Assembly: GCA_023665755.1 (NCBI GenBank) | Contig: JAMPDF010000001.1 | Location: 493,178 to 557,177 of the forward strand | Source: Prevotella sp. | Lineage (GTDB): Bacteria > Bacillota_I > Bacilli_A > ML615J-28 > CAG-313 | DNA length: 64,000 nt | Reading direction: 5' to 3' | In this document: piece by piece, positions 44,275 to 53,002 of the stretch | Layout of the letters: every line of letters starts with the position of its first letter | Position numbering within the stretch: the first letter of the stretch is position 1 | Made by a program: the position numbers and the translations under genes | The notes under the pieces: model-generated | What the model saw: only the letters and a program-made list of their open reading frames with translations | What the model was told of the DNA's origin: nothing | Databases searched by the model: none

Positions 44275-45519
44275 ATGAAAAAAGGATCTATCTTAGTTGG
44301 TCAATCAGGCGGCCCTACTGCGGTCATTAATGCCAGTCTAGCTGGTATAATAGAAGAAGCCAAATTACACACAGAAATTGATACAGTATATGGTGCACTA
44401 AACGGCATTGATGGCATTATTCATCACCATATTATTGATTTATATGCTGAGTCATTAGAAACAATTGAATTACTGAAAACTACCCCCAGTTCTATTCTTG
44501 GTTCTATTCGGTTTAAATTACCGAATCCAAACTTAGATGATACCATTCACAAAAAAATTGTATCTGTTTTTCAATCATTACAGATCAAATGTTTTTTCTA
44601 TATTGGTGGTAACGATTCTATGGATACCTGTCTCAACTTAAGTCAATATTTTCAAAGTATTGGTTTTGACTGTATGGTAATTGGTGTACCCAAAACAATT
44701 GACAATGACCTAGTTGGAACAGATCATACTCCAGGCTATGGTTCGAGCATCAAGTTTATTGCTACCTCAATTGCGGAAATTTATCAAGATATTGCTTGCT
44801 ATCCCAAAGGAAGAGTAACGATTGTTGAAATCATGGGACGTGATGCAGGGTGGCTAACAGCTGGAACTAAACTGGCAAGTTTAACCAATTGTGGTCCTGA
44901 TTTAATATATTTACCTGAAATTGCTTTTGATATGGATGATTTTCTTCAAAAAGTGTCCTCTGTCTATCACAAAAAAGGACATGCCCTTATAGCCGTTTCT
45001 GAAGGAATCAAGGATCAAAATGGAACTTATATCCTCCAATATCGTTCCTTCAATAATGAGGATGATTTTGGACATTTACAATTGGGTGGGGTTGCACAAT
45101 TATTAGCAGAACGTGTCAGTCAAAGGCTACATTTACCTATCCGGAGTATTGAATTGAATTTACCTCAAAGATGTTCTTCCCACCTTTCTTCACTAACCGA
45201 TATCAATGAGGCTTATAATTGTGGTAAATATGCAGTCCAATTTGCACTAGCTGGATATACAGGCCAAATGGTGACAATGAAAAGAACAGAAAATTATACG
45301 ATTCAATACCAATTGATTCCTTTGCAAAATATTGCCAACTTGGTCAAACAAGTTCCTCTTCATTTTATTGATCCTGAAAACGCCGATATCACATCTTCCT
45401 TTATAGACTATGCTTTGCCTTTAATTCAAGGAGAACCCTATACTCAGTTTGAAAATGGAATGCCTAAATTTGCTAAATTGAAAAAACAATATGTAATAAT
45501 CAACAAAACACACAAGTAA
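44275..45519 (+). CDS. PPi-dependent 6-phosphofructokinase
   Basis: A 414-residue PFK-family enzyme converting fructose-6-phosphate and fructose-1,6-bisphosphate. The residues that decide the phosphoryl donor are D114 in GGNDS (111–115) and K140 in PKTIDND (139–145). In ATP-dependent PFKs these are Gly, so this is a pyrophosphate-type enzyme, able to run glycolysis reversibly on PPi. MGRDAGWLTAG and the substrate-site EGIKD region are present. Ribosome site GAGGTGAAC. Single gene with its own terminator. Confidence 0.92.
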   Translation: MKKGSILVGQSGGPTAVINASLAGIIEEAKLHTEIDTVYGALNGIDGIIHHHIIDLYAESLETIELLKTTPSSILGSIRFKLPNPNLDDTIHKKIVSVFQSLQIKCFFYIGGNDSMDTCLNLSQYFQSIGFDCMVIGVPKTIDNDLVGTDHTPGYGSSIKFIATSIAEIYQDIACYPKGRVTIVEIMGRDAGWLTAGTKLASLTNCGPDLIYLPEIAFDMDDFLQKVSSVYHKKGHALIAVSEGIKDQNGTYILQYRSFNNEDDFGHLQLGGVAQLLAERVSQRLHLPIRSIELNLPQRCSSHLSSLTDINEAYNCGKYAVQFALAGYTGQMVTMKRTENYTIQYQLIPLQNIANLVKQVPLHFIDPENADITSSFIDYALPLIQGEPYTQFENGMPKFAKLKKQYVIINKTHK

Positions 45520-45539
45520 AATTTACTTGTGTGTTTTGT
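45503..45539. terminator. Bidirectional terminator of pfp and pyrG
   Basis: ACAAAACACACAAGTAA with its complement TTACTTGTGTGTTTTGT, T-rich on both strands. Confidence 0.88.
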
Positions 45540-45544
45540 CTATT

Positions 45545-47155
45545 TTATTGTTTATTCTTTTGATAAGCTAATGCATGTTCAATAAATGCTACAAAGAGTG
45601 GATGTGCTCTATTAGGTCTAGAACTAAATTCAGGATGAAATTGACATGCTAAAAACCATGGATGATCCTTTATTTCAACGATCTCAACTAAACCACTATC
45701 TGGATTCTTACCCGTTGCTATCATACCTGCTTTTTCCATTTGTTCTAAATATCGATTATTGAATTCATAGCGATGGCGATGCCTTTCAAAAATATTTGTT
45801 TTTTGATAGGCTTGATAAGCAGCCGATTCCTCCTTAACTTGACATTCATATGCACCCAAACGAAGTGTTCCTCCCATATTAATCCCTGCATATTGATCTG
45901 GTAAATAATCAATGATAGGATGAGTAGTAGTCTCACAAAGCTCAGTAGAATGAGCATCTTGTAATCCCATTACATGTCTTGCAAATTCAATTGTTGCTAG
46001 TTGCATTCCTAGACAAATACCAAAATATGGAATTCGTTTTTCCCTCGCATACTGAATCGCAGCTATTTTTCCTTCAATTCCTCTAGGTCCAAACCCACCT
46101 GGAACCAAAATTCCATCTGCATCTTGTAAATACATATCTGCATTTTCTTCTGTAATATCATCAGCTAAAATCCAATTTATAGTCACTTTTTTACCAAATA
46201 CATATCCAGCATGTTTGAGTGCTTCATTAATGGAAATATACGCATCCTGTAGTTGAACATATTTTCCAACTAGTGCAATTTTTACCTCACCCGACAATTT
46301 TCGAATGGTTTGAATAAGACTATTCCATTCATCCATATTTGGTTTTTCAGTTTCCAATTTGAAGAAATCGCAAATATATTGGTCTGCACCTTGATTAAAT
46401 AAATTATTAGCCACTTCATATAAAATTTTGACATCTTTTGAAACTACAACAGCCCTTTTATCTACATCACAAAATGAAGAAATTTTTTCACGTAATTCAT
46501 AATTGATATCCATTTCAGAACGAAGCACTAGCATATCAGGCTGAATTCCTAGTGAACGCAATTCTTTGACACTGTGTTGCGTAGGCTTAGTTTTTAATTC
46601 TGATGCGGCTTTAACAAATGGCACAAGAGTTGTATGAACATAAAATGTATTTTCTATTCCTACATCTCGTCTCCATTGCCGAATGGCCTCAAGAAATGGA
46701 AGCGATTCAATATCCCCTACTGTTCCTCCAATTTCTGTAATGATAATATCTGCTTTAGAAGTCGTTGCGGCTGAAATGAGTCTTGACTTAATTTCATTGG
46801 TAATATGGGGGATAACTTGTACTGTTTTTCCAAGATAATCTCCTGCTCGTTCTTTTCGAATAACCGATTGATAAATTTTGCCTGAGGTTACACAGGATTC
46901 TTTAGTCAATTCTTCATCAATAAAGCGCTCATAATGTCCCAAGTCCAAGTCCGTTTCTGCTCCATCAACAGTAACATACACTTCCCCATGTTGATAAGGA
47001 CTCATTGTACCTGGATCGACATTGATATAAGGATCAAATTTTTGCATAAACACTTTTAATCCCCTATTTTTCAATAATCTTCCTAGTGATGAAGCAATGA
47101 TTCCCTTACCAAGACTAGAAACTACACCACCTGTTACAAATATATATTTTGCCAT
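45545..47155 (-). CDS. pyrG: CTP synthase
   Basis: A 536-residue enzyme making CTP from UTP and glutamine. N-terminal synthetase domain: TGGVVSSLGKGI, QKFDPYINVDPGTMSPYQHGEVYVTVDGAETDLDLGHYERF, EIGGTVGDIES. C-terminal class I amidotransferase: PGGFGPRG, FGICLGMQ with the catalytic Cys, and the His-Glu pair in CQFHPEF. The start is the ATG at 47155 behind CAGGAGGT; the frame upstream to 47260 runs through the attenuator and promoter and is not coding. Expression is probably CTP-controlled through the leader. Confidence 0.97.
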   Translation of the reverse strand: MAKYIFVTGGVVSSLGKGIIASSLGRLLKNRGLKVFMQKFDPYINVDPGTMSPYQHGEVYVTVDGAETDLDLGHYERFIDEELTKESCVTSGKIYQSVIRKERAGDYLGKTVQVIPHITNEIKSRLISAATTSKADIIITEIGGTVGDIESLPFLEAIRQWRRDVGIENTFYVHTTLVPFVKAASELKTKPTQHSVKELRSLGIQPDMLVLRSEMDINYELREKISSFCDVDKRAVVVSKDVKILYEVANNLFNQGADQYICDFFKLETEKPNMDEWNSLIQTIRKLSGEVKIALVGKYVQLQDAYISINEALKHAGYVFGKKVTINWILADDITEENADMYLQDADGILVPGGFGPRGIEGKIAAIQYAREKRIPYFGICLGMQLATIEFARHVMGLQDAHSTELCETTTHPIIDYLPDQYAGINMGGTLRLGAYECQVKEESAAYQAYQKTNIFERHRHRYEFNNRYLEQMEKAGMIATGKNPDSGLVEIVEIKDHPWFLACQFHPEFSSRPNRAHPLFVAFIEHALAYQKNKQ

Positions 47156-47183
47156 TATTAACCTCCTGCAAATCATTAAAAAA

Positions 47184-47226
47184 AGAAAAAACCCGATTAA
47201 TCGGGATAGCGCTCTTTTAGGCGCCC
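47184..47226 (-). promoter_or_regulatory. pyrG attenuator: GGGC start and CCCGA…TCGGG terminator
   Basis: The transcript is predicted to begin with GGGCGCC at 47226. The terminator CCCGA-TTAA-TCGGG (47192–47205) is followed by a T-run, and UAUCCC lies on its 5' side. In Bacillus and Lactococcus, low CTP makes RNA polymerase stutter at GGGC, adding extra G residues that pair with the C/U-rich 5' arm of the terminator and prevent it from forming. All parts of that device are present here. Confidence 0.82.
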
Positions 47227-47231
47227 TTATT

Positions 47232-47260
47232 ATTATATAAAAAAAGAAATTTTTTGTCAA
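47232..47260 (-). promoter_or_regulatory. Consensus promoter of pyrG
   Basis: TTGACA (47255–47260), 17 bp, TATAAT (47232–47237), then AATAA and the GGG start. Confidence 0.92.
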
Positions 47261-47307
47261 TTAAAAGCGAAGGAGATTTTTTGAAATCGTTTTCTAATTA
47301 AAAACCT

Positions 47308-47336
47308 TTTACTAACATTTTTTATTATTATATAAT
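47308..47336 (+). promoter_or_regulatory. Promoter of the purine permease gene
   Basis: TTTACT (47308–47313), 17 bp, TATAAT (47331–47336), directly before the guanine riboswitch. Confidence 0.65.
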
Positions 47337-47347
47337 ATAAGTGTAAA

Positions 47348-47417
47348 AGTCATATAATCTCAATAATATGGTTTGGGAGTTTCTACATTATCACCGTAAA
47401 TGATAATACTATGGTAC
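47348..47417 (+). promoter_or_regulatory. Guanine riboswitch (purine class)
   Basis: Core elements are AUAUAAUCUCAA, then AUAUGG in loop 2, GGGAGUUUCUAC in junction 2/3, CCGUAAAU in loop 3 and ACUAUGG in junction 3/1. P2 (CUCAA…UUGGGAG) and P3 (AUUAUC…GAUAAU) pair. The discriminating base in ACUAUG is C, which marks guanine/hypoxanthine rather than adenine sensing. A bulged hairpin AAAAACC…GG-C-TTTTT at about 47429–47454 may be the terminator. Confidence 0.95.
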
Positions 47418-47486
47418 AATTGAATCATCAAAAAAACCGCTGTTATGGCTTTTTACAACAAAATTTTTCAAGGAGGACTTCTTTTT

Positions 47487-49010
47487 ATGGAAGACAACAA
47501 ACAAAAAAATGTTGGCAAGCTCGACAGCTTTTTTGGCGTTTCTAAAGCTGGGTCAACACTAAAGGTGGAGGTATTAGCAGGTATCGCAACATTCTTGGCA
47601 ATGGCATACATTTTAACTGTTAATCCTAACCAAATTTTACTATTCAACATTGCAGATCCAAAATGGCCATCTGTCTTTATTGCTACTGCGTTAGGTGCTG
47701 TAATTGGAACACTATTAATGGCTCTACTTGCTAAAATGCCACTTGCACAAGCTTCTGGTATGGGACTTAACTCTCAAGTAGGTTCAATTCTTGGTGGATT
47801 TATGGGATTTGCCTTCTCATTTGGCAATGCTATGCTTTTGGTATTAATCAGTGGTATTGTATTTTTACTTCTATCTATTATTCCTGCAGGTAAAAACAAA
47901 ACAACAGGTCAAGTCATCACATTAAGAGAATTAATTTTTGTAGGTATGCCTAAGGCTGTACGTACAGCAATTCCAGTTGGTATTGGCCTATTTATCGCTT
48001 TTATTGGATTGCAAAATGCAGGTATTGTTCAAGATAATCCTTATACATTATTACAATTTGTATCTTTGAATTCAAAAGAAGCTTGGGCTGCTGGCGGAGT
48101 AGCTAGAACTGCTATTGTTGGTCTATTTAGTTTTGTTGTAATTGCTGTATTATCTCACTTTAAAGTAAAAGGCGCTGTTGTTTTAGGTATTCTTGCTGCA
48201 ACTCTTCTTGCATGGCCTTTAGGTGTTACCGATATTGATATCCTTCTTGGCAAATCAAGTGGTGTAACTTGGAAATTCTGGGAAAATTTTGCTAACTTCT
48301 TCTCATTTGACTCTAGTAAAGGTGGTATTTTTGCTGCTGCTTTCACTGAAGGATTCAATTTCCCAGAAGGATCTTTAATGACTTGTATTATGCTTGTCAT
48401 TACATTTGCAATGATTGATATGTTTGATACTATGGGAACTGTTGTAGGATGTTGCGCAAATGCAAATCTTTTAGATGAAAATGGTGTTCCACAAAATTAT
48501 GGAAAAATCATGTTATCTGATTCCATTGCTACTTGTACTGGTGCTGTTTTAGGTACTTCTACTGTTACAACTTTCGTTGAATCAGGTGCAGGTGTTGCTG
48601 TAGGTGGAAAAACAGGATTAACTGCTTTAATTACTGCACTTTTATTCTTATTATCTATTTTCCTATTACCAGTATTTGCATTTATTCCTAGTGCTGCTGC
48701 AGCTGGTGCTCTTCTTTATGTTGGTGTTTTGATGATGTCTAATGTAAAAAATATTGACTTCTCTACTCCAAAAGCCGCTGTTCCAGCATTCGTTACTATT
48801 GCAATGATGCCACTTTCTTATTCTATTACTAATGGTATTGGTCTTGGATTAATTACTTATGTTATTATTGCATTATTTACTTTCTTAATTGATGCCATCA
48901 AATATGCTTGCAAAAAAGGCGATAAACCAAAATGGGAAATTTCTGTTGTCGCACTTATTGTTACTGCATTATTCCTTGTTTACTTCTTAGTTCCAACGAT
49001 TATTAAGTAA
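47487..49010 (+). CDS. Guanine/hypoxanthine permease (AzgA-like NCS2)
   Basis: A 507-residue membrane transporter with about 12–14 hydrophobic segments. The N-terminus FFGVSKAGSTLKVEVLAGIATFLAMAYIL and the DMFDTMGTVVGC segment followed by ESGAGVAVGGKTGLTA are typical of the AzgA/PbuG/PbuO branch. The start is the ATG at 47487 behind AAGGAGGA. The guanine riboswitch upstream supports guanine or hypoxanthine as substrate. Confidence 0.95.
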   Translation: MEDNKQKNVGKLDSFFGVSKAGSTLKVEVLAGIATFLAMAYILTVNPNQILLFNIADPKWPSVFIATALGAVIGTLLMALLAKMPLAQASGMGLNSQVGSILGGFMGFAFSFGNAMLLVLISGIVFLLLSIIPAGKNKTTGQVITLRELIFVGMPKAVRTAIPVGIGLFIAFIGLQNAGIVQDNPYTLLQFVSLNSKEAWAAGGVARTAIVGLFSFVVIAVLSHFKVKGAVVLGILAATLLAWPLGVTDIDILLGKSSGVTWKFWENFANFFSFDSSKGGIFAAAFTEGFNFPEGSLMTCIMLVITFAMIDMFDTMGTVVGCCANANLLDENGVPQNYGKIMLSDSIATCTGAVLGTSTVTTFVESGAGVAVGGKTGLTALITALLFLLSIFLLPVFAFIPSAAAAGALLYVGVLMMSNVKNIDFSTPKAAVPAFVTIAMMPLSYSITNGIGLGLITYVIIALFTFLIDAIKYACKKGDKPKWEISVVALIVTALFLVYFLVPTIIK

Positions 49011-49018
49011 ATCTTATC

Positions 49019-49053
49019 AAACTTTGAATGTTTATCATTCAAAGTTTTTTTCA
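49019..49053 (+). terminator. Terminator of the purine permease gene
   Basis: AAACTTTGAATG, loop TTTAT, CATTCAAAGTTTTTTT. Confidence 0.9.
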
Positions 49054-49114
49054 TTTTTACTGAAAAAATCACTTTTTTATGATAAAATACATACTATAAG
49101 AAAGAGTGAATATT

Positions 49115-50494
49115 ATGAACGATCTAAAAGAAAAACAATTTCTTTTTGAAAAAATGAATATCCCCAAGGCCGTTTGTTACTTGGCTATTCCTACGATTAT
49201 TAGCCAATTGATTACAATCATTTATAATTGGGCAGATACCTATTTTATTGGACAATTGAATGATACTTATCAAATGGCCGCAATTACTATTTGTCATCCC
49301 GCTTTTATGATGACTACCGCAATCGCCAATCTTTTAGGTATTGGTGGGGCTAGTGCTATATCACGAGCTTTAGGTGTAAATAATCAAGAGCGCATACAAA
49401 AAATTGCTACTGTAAGTCTTTGGGGGTCTATCATTATATCTATTGCCTATGCTTTATTGGTTTTTGTATTTCAAAGACCTCTACTTTCCATTTTGGGCGC
49501 TACACCCAATACCTATACTTTTGCGAGTCAATATTTATTTTATGTCGTTATACTAGGTACACTACCATCCGTACTCAATTTTACCTTGTCTCACTTGATT
49601 CGTTCTATTGGTATGTCAAAAGAATCAAGTATTGGTATTGCTATGGGAGGAATCATCAACATATTACTCGATCCTCTTTTTATTTTTGTTTTTCGCTTAG
49701 ATGTAGTAGGAGCAGCTATTGCAACACTGATTTCAAATATACTTGCTACTTTTTATTTTATTCTATTGCTATATAAAACTCGAAAGAAAAGTCCCCTTCG
49801 CTTTCATTGGCATAATCTTAACAGTCAAGAACACGTGACTTTAGAAATCATCGGATCTGGTTTATCTAGTTTTCTTCTTTCTTTAATGGCCCTACTCAGT
49901 AATACAGTTATTAATAAGTTAATGTCAAATGTTGATGAAGCAGCTATTTCAGGCGTAAGCATTGCCAAAAAAGTAGATCTTTGTATTATTGCTTTTGCAC
50001 AAGGTTTATCCCAGGGTATTCTTCCTCTTGTTGGCTATAATTATGCCTCCAACAACACCATTCGTATGAAAAAGACAATTTATTTTTCAGGGATCACAAT
50101 GCTTATTTTTGCTACTCTTTGTGTCATCTTATTCAGTATTTTTCCTAAACCCATTGTCCAACTATTTATAGAAGACGAAAAGACGATTGAATATGCTAGC
50201 CAATTCTTACGAATATTATGTATTTCCATGCCACTTACCTCGCTTATTTTTTTAGGCAACACGATATTCCAGGCCACAAAACAAAATATTCGGGCGTTGA
50301 TTTTGATTTTACTTCGAAAGGGGATTATTGATATTCCCTTGATGCTACTACTTAACCAATGGATTCCCGTTTATGGTGTTATTATGGCTCAACCGATTGT
50401 AGATAGTTTTGCGGGGATATTGGCAATTATCCTATACATTACTTTTTTGAAGAAAGAACATCATAATATGGCTTTAAAAACAAACACACACTAG
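49115..50494 (+). CDS. MATE-family efflux transporter
   Basis: A 459-residue multidrug/toxin extrusion transporter with 12 hydrophobic segments. IPTIISQLITIIYNWADTYFIGQL and the repeated half beginning near ITLEIIGSGLSSFL fit the MATE fold; QGLSQGILPLVGYNYAS is characteristic. The ATG at 49115 fits the AAAGAGTG site; an upstream GTG at 49106 is part of that site. Substrate unknown. Confidence 0.93.
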   Translation: MNDLKEKQFLFEKMNIPKAVCYLAIPTIISQLITIIYNWADTYFIGQLNDTYQMAAITICHPAFMMTTAIANLLGIGGASAISRALGVNNQERIQKIATVSLWGSIIISIAYALLVFVFQRPLLSILGATPNTYTFASQYLFYVVILGTLPSVLNFTLSHLIRSIGMSKESSIGIAMGGIINILLDPLFIFVFRLDVVGAAIATLISNILATFYFILLLYKTRKKSPLRFHWHNLNSQEHVTLEIIGSGLSSFLLSLMALLSNTVINKLMSNVDEAAISGVSIAKKVDLCIIAFAQGLSQGILPLVGYNYASNNTIRMKKTIYFSGITMLIFATLCVILFSIFPKPIVQLFIEDEKTIEYASQFLRILCISMPLTSLIFLGNTIFQATKQNIRALILILLRKGIIDIPLMLLLNQWIPVYGVIMAQPIVDSFAGILAIILYITFLKKEHHNMALKTNTH

Positions 50495-50516
50495 AAATTT
50501 CTAGTGTGTGTTTTTA
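50481..50516. terminator. Bidirectional terminator of MATE and SDR genes
   Basis: ACACACACTAG, loop AAATTT, CTAGTGTGTGT with T-rich flanks. Confidence 0.88.
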
Positions 50517-50526
50517 TAAAATTATT

Positions 50527-51318
50527 TTATTTTGAACGTTCATTTTGAATACGATAAACGATATGTCTAGATAAACGTCTACTTATCAAACGATTCATAA
50601 AAATAGCTGTTCTATTTTTCATTCCATATACAGCTATTACCTTTTTTTTCATCATTTTATGATATCCATATTGCGCTACACTATATGCACTTGCTGGCCG
50701 CATATGTTTCAGTAAATCGGTTTTATCACTAGATGCATTCGCTGCCTGAAAAAAATGAGTGTCCGTTGTACCAGGACAAAGCACAGTTACAAAAATACCA
50801 CATGGTCTTAATTCTTTACTCAATGCTTCTGAAAAAGAAAGAACAAAGGCTTTACTTGCATAATAGGTGGCCATCAAAGGACCCGAAAAGAATGAGGCAA
50901 TGGAACCCACATTTAAAATATGACCAAAATGATGCTTTTTCATATCATTAGCAAAATAATGACACAATTCCATTAAGGATAAAATATTGACTTGAATCAT
51001 ATCATAATGACGTTCTATATTAGCATGAATGAACGGACCATAATCACCAAATCCAGCATTGTTCACCAAATAATCGACTCTTAGTCCCTTTTGAACAGTA
51101 TTTTGATAAATGTTTTTTGCTATATGAGGCTTAGACAAATCTTCAACCATAATCACAACATCCACATGATAGGCATTGATTAATGTCTCTCGAATATTTA
51201 CCAATTGGTCTTTGCTCCTTGCTATCAATATCAAAGGATATCCATCTTTTGCAAAAAGTTTGGCTAGCTCTAGACCTATTCCTCTACTAGCACCTGTAAT
51301 GAGAGCATAATTTTTCAT
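50527..51318 (-). CDS. Short-chain dehydrogenase/reductase
   Basis: A 263-residue NAD(P)-dependent oxidoreductase. The cofactor motif TGASRGIGLELAK, NNAGFGDYGPF and the catalytic S-x12-Y-x-x-x-K (NVGSIASFFSGPLMATYYASK) are complete. The C-terminus ends in a basic region. It begins one base after the end of the gene at 51320, and is the third gene of a tight Dabb–unknown-domain–SDR unit. Substrate unknown. Confidence 0.93.
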   Translation of the reverse strand: MKNYALITGASRGIGLELAKLFAKDGYPLILIARSKDQLVNIRETLINAYHVDVVIMVEDLSKPHIAKNIYQNTVQKGLRVDYLVNNAGFGDYGPFIHANIERHYDMIQVNILSLMELCHYFANDMKKHHFGHILNVGSIASFFSGPLMATYYASKAFVLSFSEALSKELRPCGIFVTVLCPGTTDTHFFQAANASSDKTDLLKHMRPASAYSVAQYGYHKMMKKKVIAVYGMKNRTAIFMNRLISRRLSRHIVYRIQNERSK

Positions 51319-51319
51319 T

Positions 51320-52042
51320 TTAGGCAGGGTCTACCTTCTTATAGTTTTCTACGTAAACTTTTTGAATTGTTTTTTCTTCTTTCTCCCAGTAATTATATGT
51401 ATCTTTTCTTTGAAAAGAAGCAATCCATTCATTTCCTTCTTTTTCAAAACCTTTGAATTCATATCCCGCTACTCTCATTCGATCATTTTCATCTGTAGGA
51501 TGATGTAAAATTACTCCTGGGATGTGATCTAATGCATATTTCACTCGGAAAGATTGCCAATGATAAACAGTTTCTGCGGATAAATAAAATAATTTAGATG
51601 TATCTACTAAAGCAGCCCATGATGAGTTAAAAAATTCATCTGCATGATTGTACGGATTAAAACAAGTACATCCCTCATCATTTCTCCACCATGCAAAGAA
51701 AGTAATCAAAAAGTTTAAAAAGTCTTTGAATAAACCATTGTGATAACAATAGCCAATAAAGGTAGTTGTAGGTTGATTTTCCAGTTTTCCCCCTTCTTCT
51801 ACTGTCAAGTAATATTGATGGAATGAAAATCCCATTGCATAACAACTATCTTTTCCATCAGCAAACCAATCTGCATAAGCATAGAAATCGGTTTTGCTAT
51901 AAATTTGATGAGCATTCAAATCCTCTTTTCCCCCATGATTTAATATAAACTCATAAAATGCGCCATAAAAACTTTCGAATAGTTCTTGTTTGCTATTCCA
52001 AAAGTCTACTCCAATTTGATGATCTTTAATTTTGTATTTCAT
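51320..52042 (-). CDS. Cytosolic protein with the domain also found in the 27002 lipoprotein
   Basis: A 240-residue protein with no signal peptide. Residues about 14–165 match residues 334–480 of the InlB-repeat lipoprotein at 27002–28708. Shared landmarks in order: SKQxLFxSFYxxFYxFI, GGKLExQ, FIGYC, WWRNDEG versus WRKDEGYT, then SxWAxLVDTxKxFY. The last ~70 residues differ and contain a strand-rich part ending in many Lys and Tyr. I do not recognise the family. Conserved Trp, Asp, Glu and Gly in the WRxDEG block suggest a binding or catalytic site. The ATG at 52042 follows TTGGAGGA; the gene overlaps the Dabb gene by 17 bases and nearly touches the SDR gene. Confidence 0.8.
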   Translation of the reverse strand: MKYKIKDHQIGVDFWNSKQELFESFYGAFYEFILNHGGKEDLNAHQIYSKTDFYAYADWFADGKDSCYAMGFSFHQYYLTVEEGGKLENQPTTTFIGYCYHNGLFKDFLNFLITFFAWWRNDEGCTCFNPYNHADEFFNSSWAALVDTSKLFYLSAETVYHWQSFRVKYALDHIPGVILHHPTDENDRMRVAGYEFKGFEKEGNEWIASFQRKDTYNYWEKEEKTIQKVYVENYKKVDPA

Positions 52043-52340
52043 TATTGTCCTCCAATTCATAATCTATTGCAACACTTGCTTGTGTATGTGCATGCATATA
52101 TTGTTTGACCACCTCACAATGATAGGAATCACCCTGATAAGCTGCTAAATCCTCTTTTGTTTGAAAATACGTTTCTAAAATCAAATCATATGAACGTGGT
52201 GAATGCAGAAAATCAATTCCTACTGTAACGTCGATAAGCATTGGTACTTTTCCTTTCATCGAAAGTAAAATTTCTTTTGCTTTTTTCAAATCTTCTATAT
52301 TGGGACTGATAAATTTAAAACAAACAATATGCTTAATCAT
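52026..52340 (-). CDS. Dabb (A/B barrel stress-responsive) protein
   Basis: A 104-residue single-domain dimeric alpha/beta-barrel protein. MIKHIVCFKFI, VGIDFLHSPRSYDLILETYFQTKEDLAAYQ and HCEVVKQYM are typical of the Dabb family. Members range from stress proteins to small enzymes; nothing here tells which. It is the first gene of a three-gene unit with the unknown-domain protein and the SDR. Confidence 0.9.
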   Translation of the reverse strand: MIKHIVCFKFISPNIEDLKKAKEILLSMKGKVPMLIDVTVGIDFLHSPRSYDLILETYFQTKEDLAAYQGDSYHCEVVKQYMHAHTQASVAIDYELEDNNEIQN

Positions 52341-52417
52341 TTTCTTTTTCTCCTTATCTTTTTTTATATATTATACCAAACTATTCTTTTTTTAGCCACT
52401 GTTTCATTCTAGAAGGT

Positions 52418-52451
52418 AAAAAATACCTAAAGAAATATTCTTCAGGTATTG
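52418..52451 (-). terminator. Terminator of the gpr transcript
   Basis: ACCTGAAGAA, loop TAT, TTCTTTAGGT and a T-run on the minus strand, directly after the gene ending at 52455. Confidence 0.8.
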
Positions 52452-52454
52452 TAT

Positions 52455-52718
52455 TTATAATTTTTTCAAAATGCTTTTCATTTTTTCTACTACTTGATCA
52501 ATGATACGATCAATTTTGTGGGCGGTCTTATTTACCACATTTTCCTCAGGTTGAAACGTCTTAGGTGTATAACCATTATTCGGTGTTATAATTTCTGTTT
52601 CAAACTTGTTTTTTTCATTTTCCAAAATAGCATTAGGTGAATGATAAGTTTCCCCCATTTTTAAACCCAAAATAAAAATAAATAGAACAAGAGCAATTGC
52701 ACATAATTTCTTCATCAT
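52455..52718 (-). CDS. Small membrane-anchored protein in the gpr unit
   Basis: An 87-residue protein with one N-terminal membrane segment (about 4–20), a polar middle with TPKTFQPEEN and an amphipathic helical tail (HKIDRIIDQVVEKMKSILKKL). No family recognised. It follows gpr and another small membrane gene on the same strand within a few bases, ending in a terminator, so it probably belongs to the forespore transcript. Confidence 0.6.
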   Translation of the reverse strand: MMKKLCAIALVLFIFILGLKMGETYHSPNAILENEKNKFETEIITPNNGYTPKTFQPEENVVNKTAHKIDRIIDQVVEKMKSILKKL

Positions 52719-52723
52719 TTCAC

Positions 52724-52984
52724 CTAAGCATAATTTTGTATCGTAATAATAGAACGGATGTCATGAATATTAAAGAAAAAGATAAAATATATGGCATAAT
52801 CATAAATGGTTTTGACATAAGAACCAATCGGATGTTCCATTTCTACATTAGGTTCGACCTTCATATAAAACACTTCTACTGTTTCTTCTTGATGAATATG
52901 TTTTAATTGATCGAAATGAAGAAACAAATTATTGACAAATGAAAAAATAGCTAATAATAATAAGATACTCACTTTATAATTCAA
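52724..52984 (-). CDS. Small membrane protein in the gpr unit
   Basis: An 86-residue protein with an N-terminal hydrophobic segment (about 4–20) and a second aromatic hydrophobic stretch (DYAIYFIFFFNI). No family recognised. In Bacillus gpr is followed by spoIIP; this gene does not look like it. It lies 18 bases after gpr and 5 bases before the next small gene. A ribosome site AGGTGAT precedes the ATG. Confidence 0.55.
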   Translation of the reverse strand: MNYKVSILLLLAIFSFVNNLFLHFDQLKHIHQEETVEVFYMKVEPNVEMEHPIGSYVKTIYDYAIYFIFFFNIHDIRSIITIQNYA

Positions 52985-53002
52985 AATATCACCTAAGATA
53001 TT

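Noticed and set aside
47156..47260. N-terminal extension of pyrG
   Set aside because: The extension runs through the promoter, start site and terminator; CTP synthases begin at the later MAKY start.
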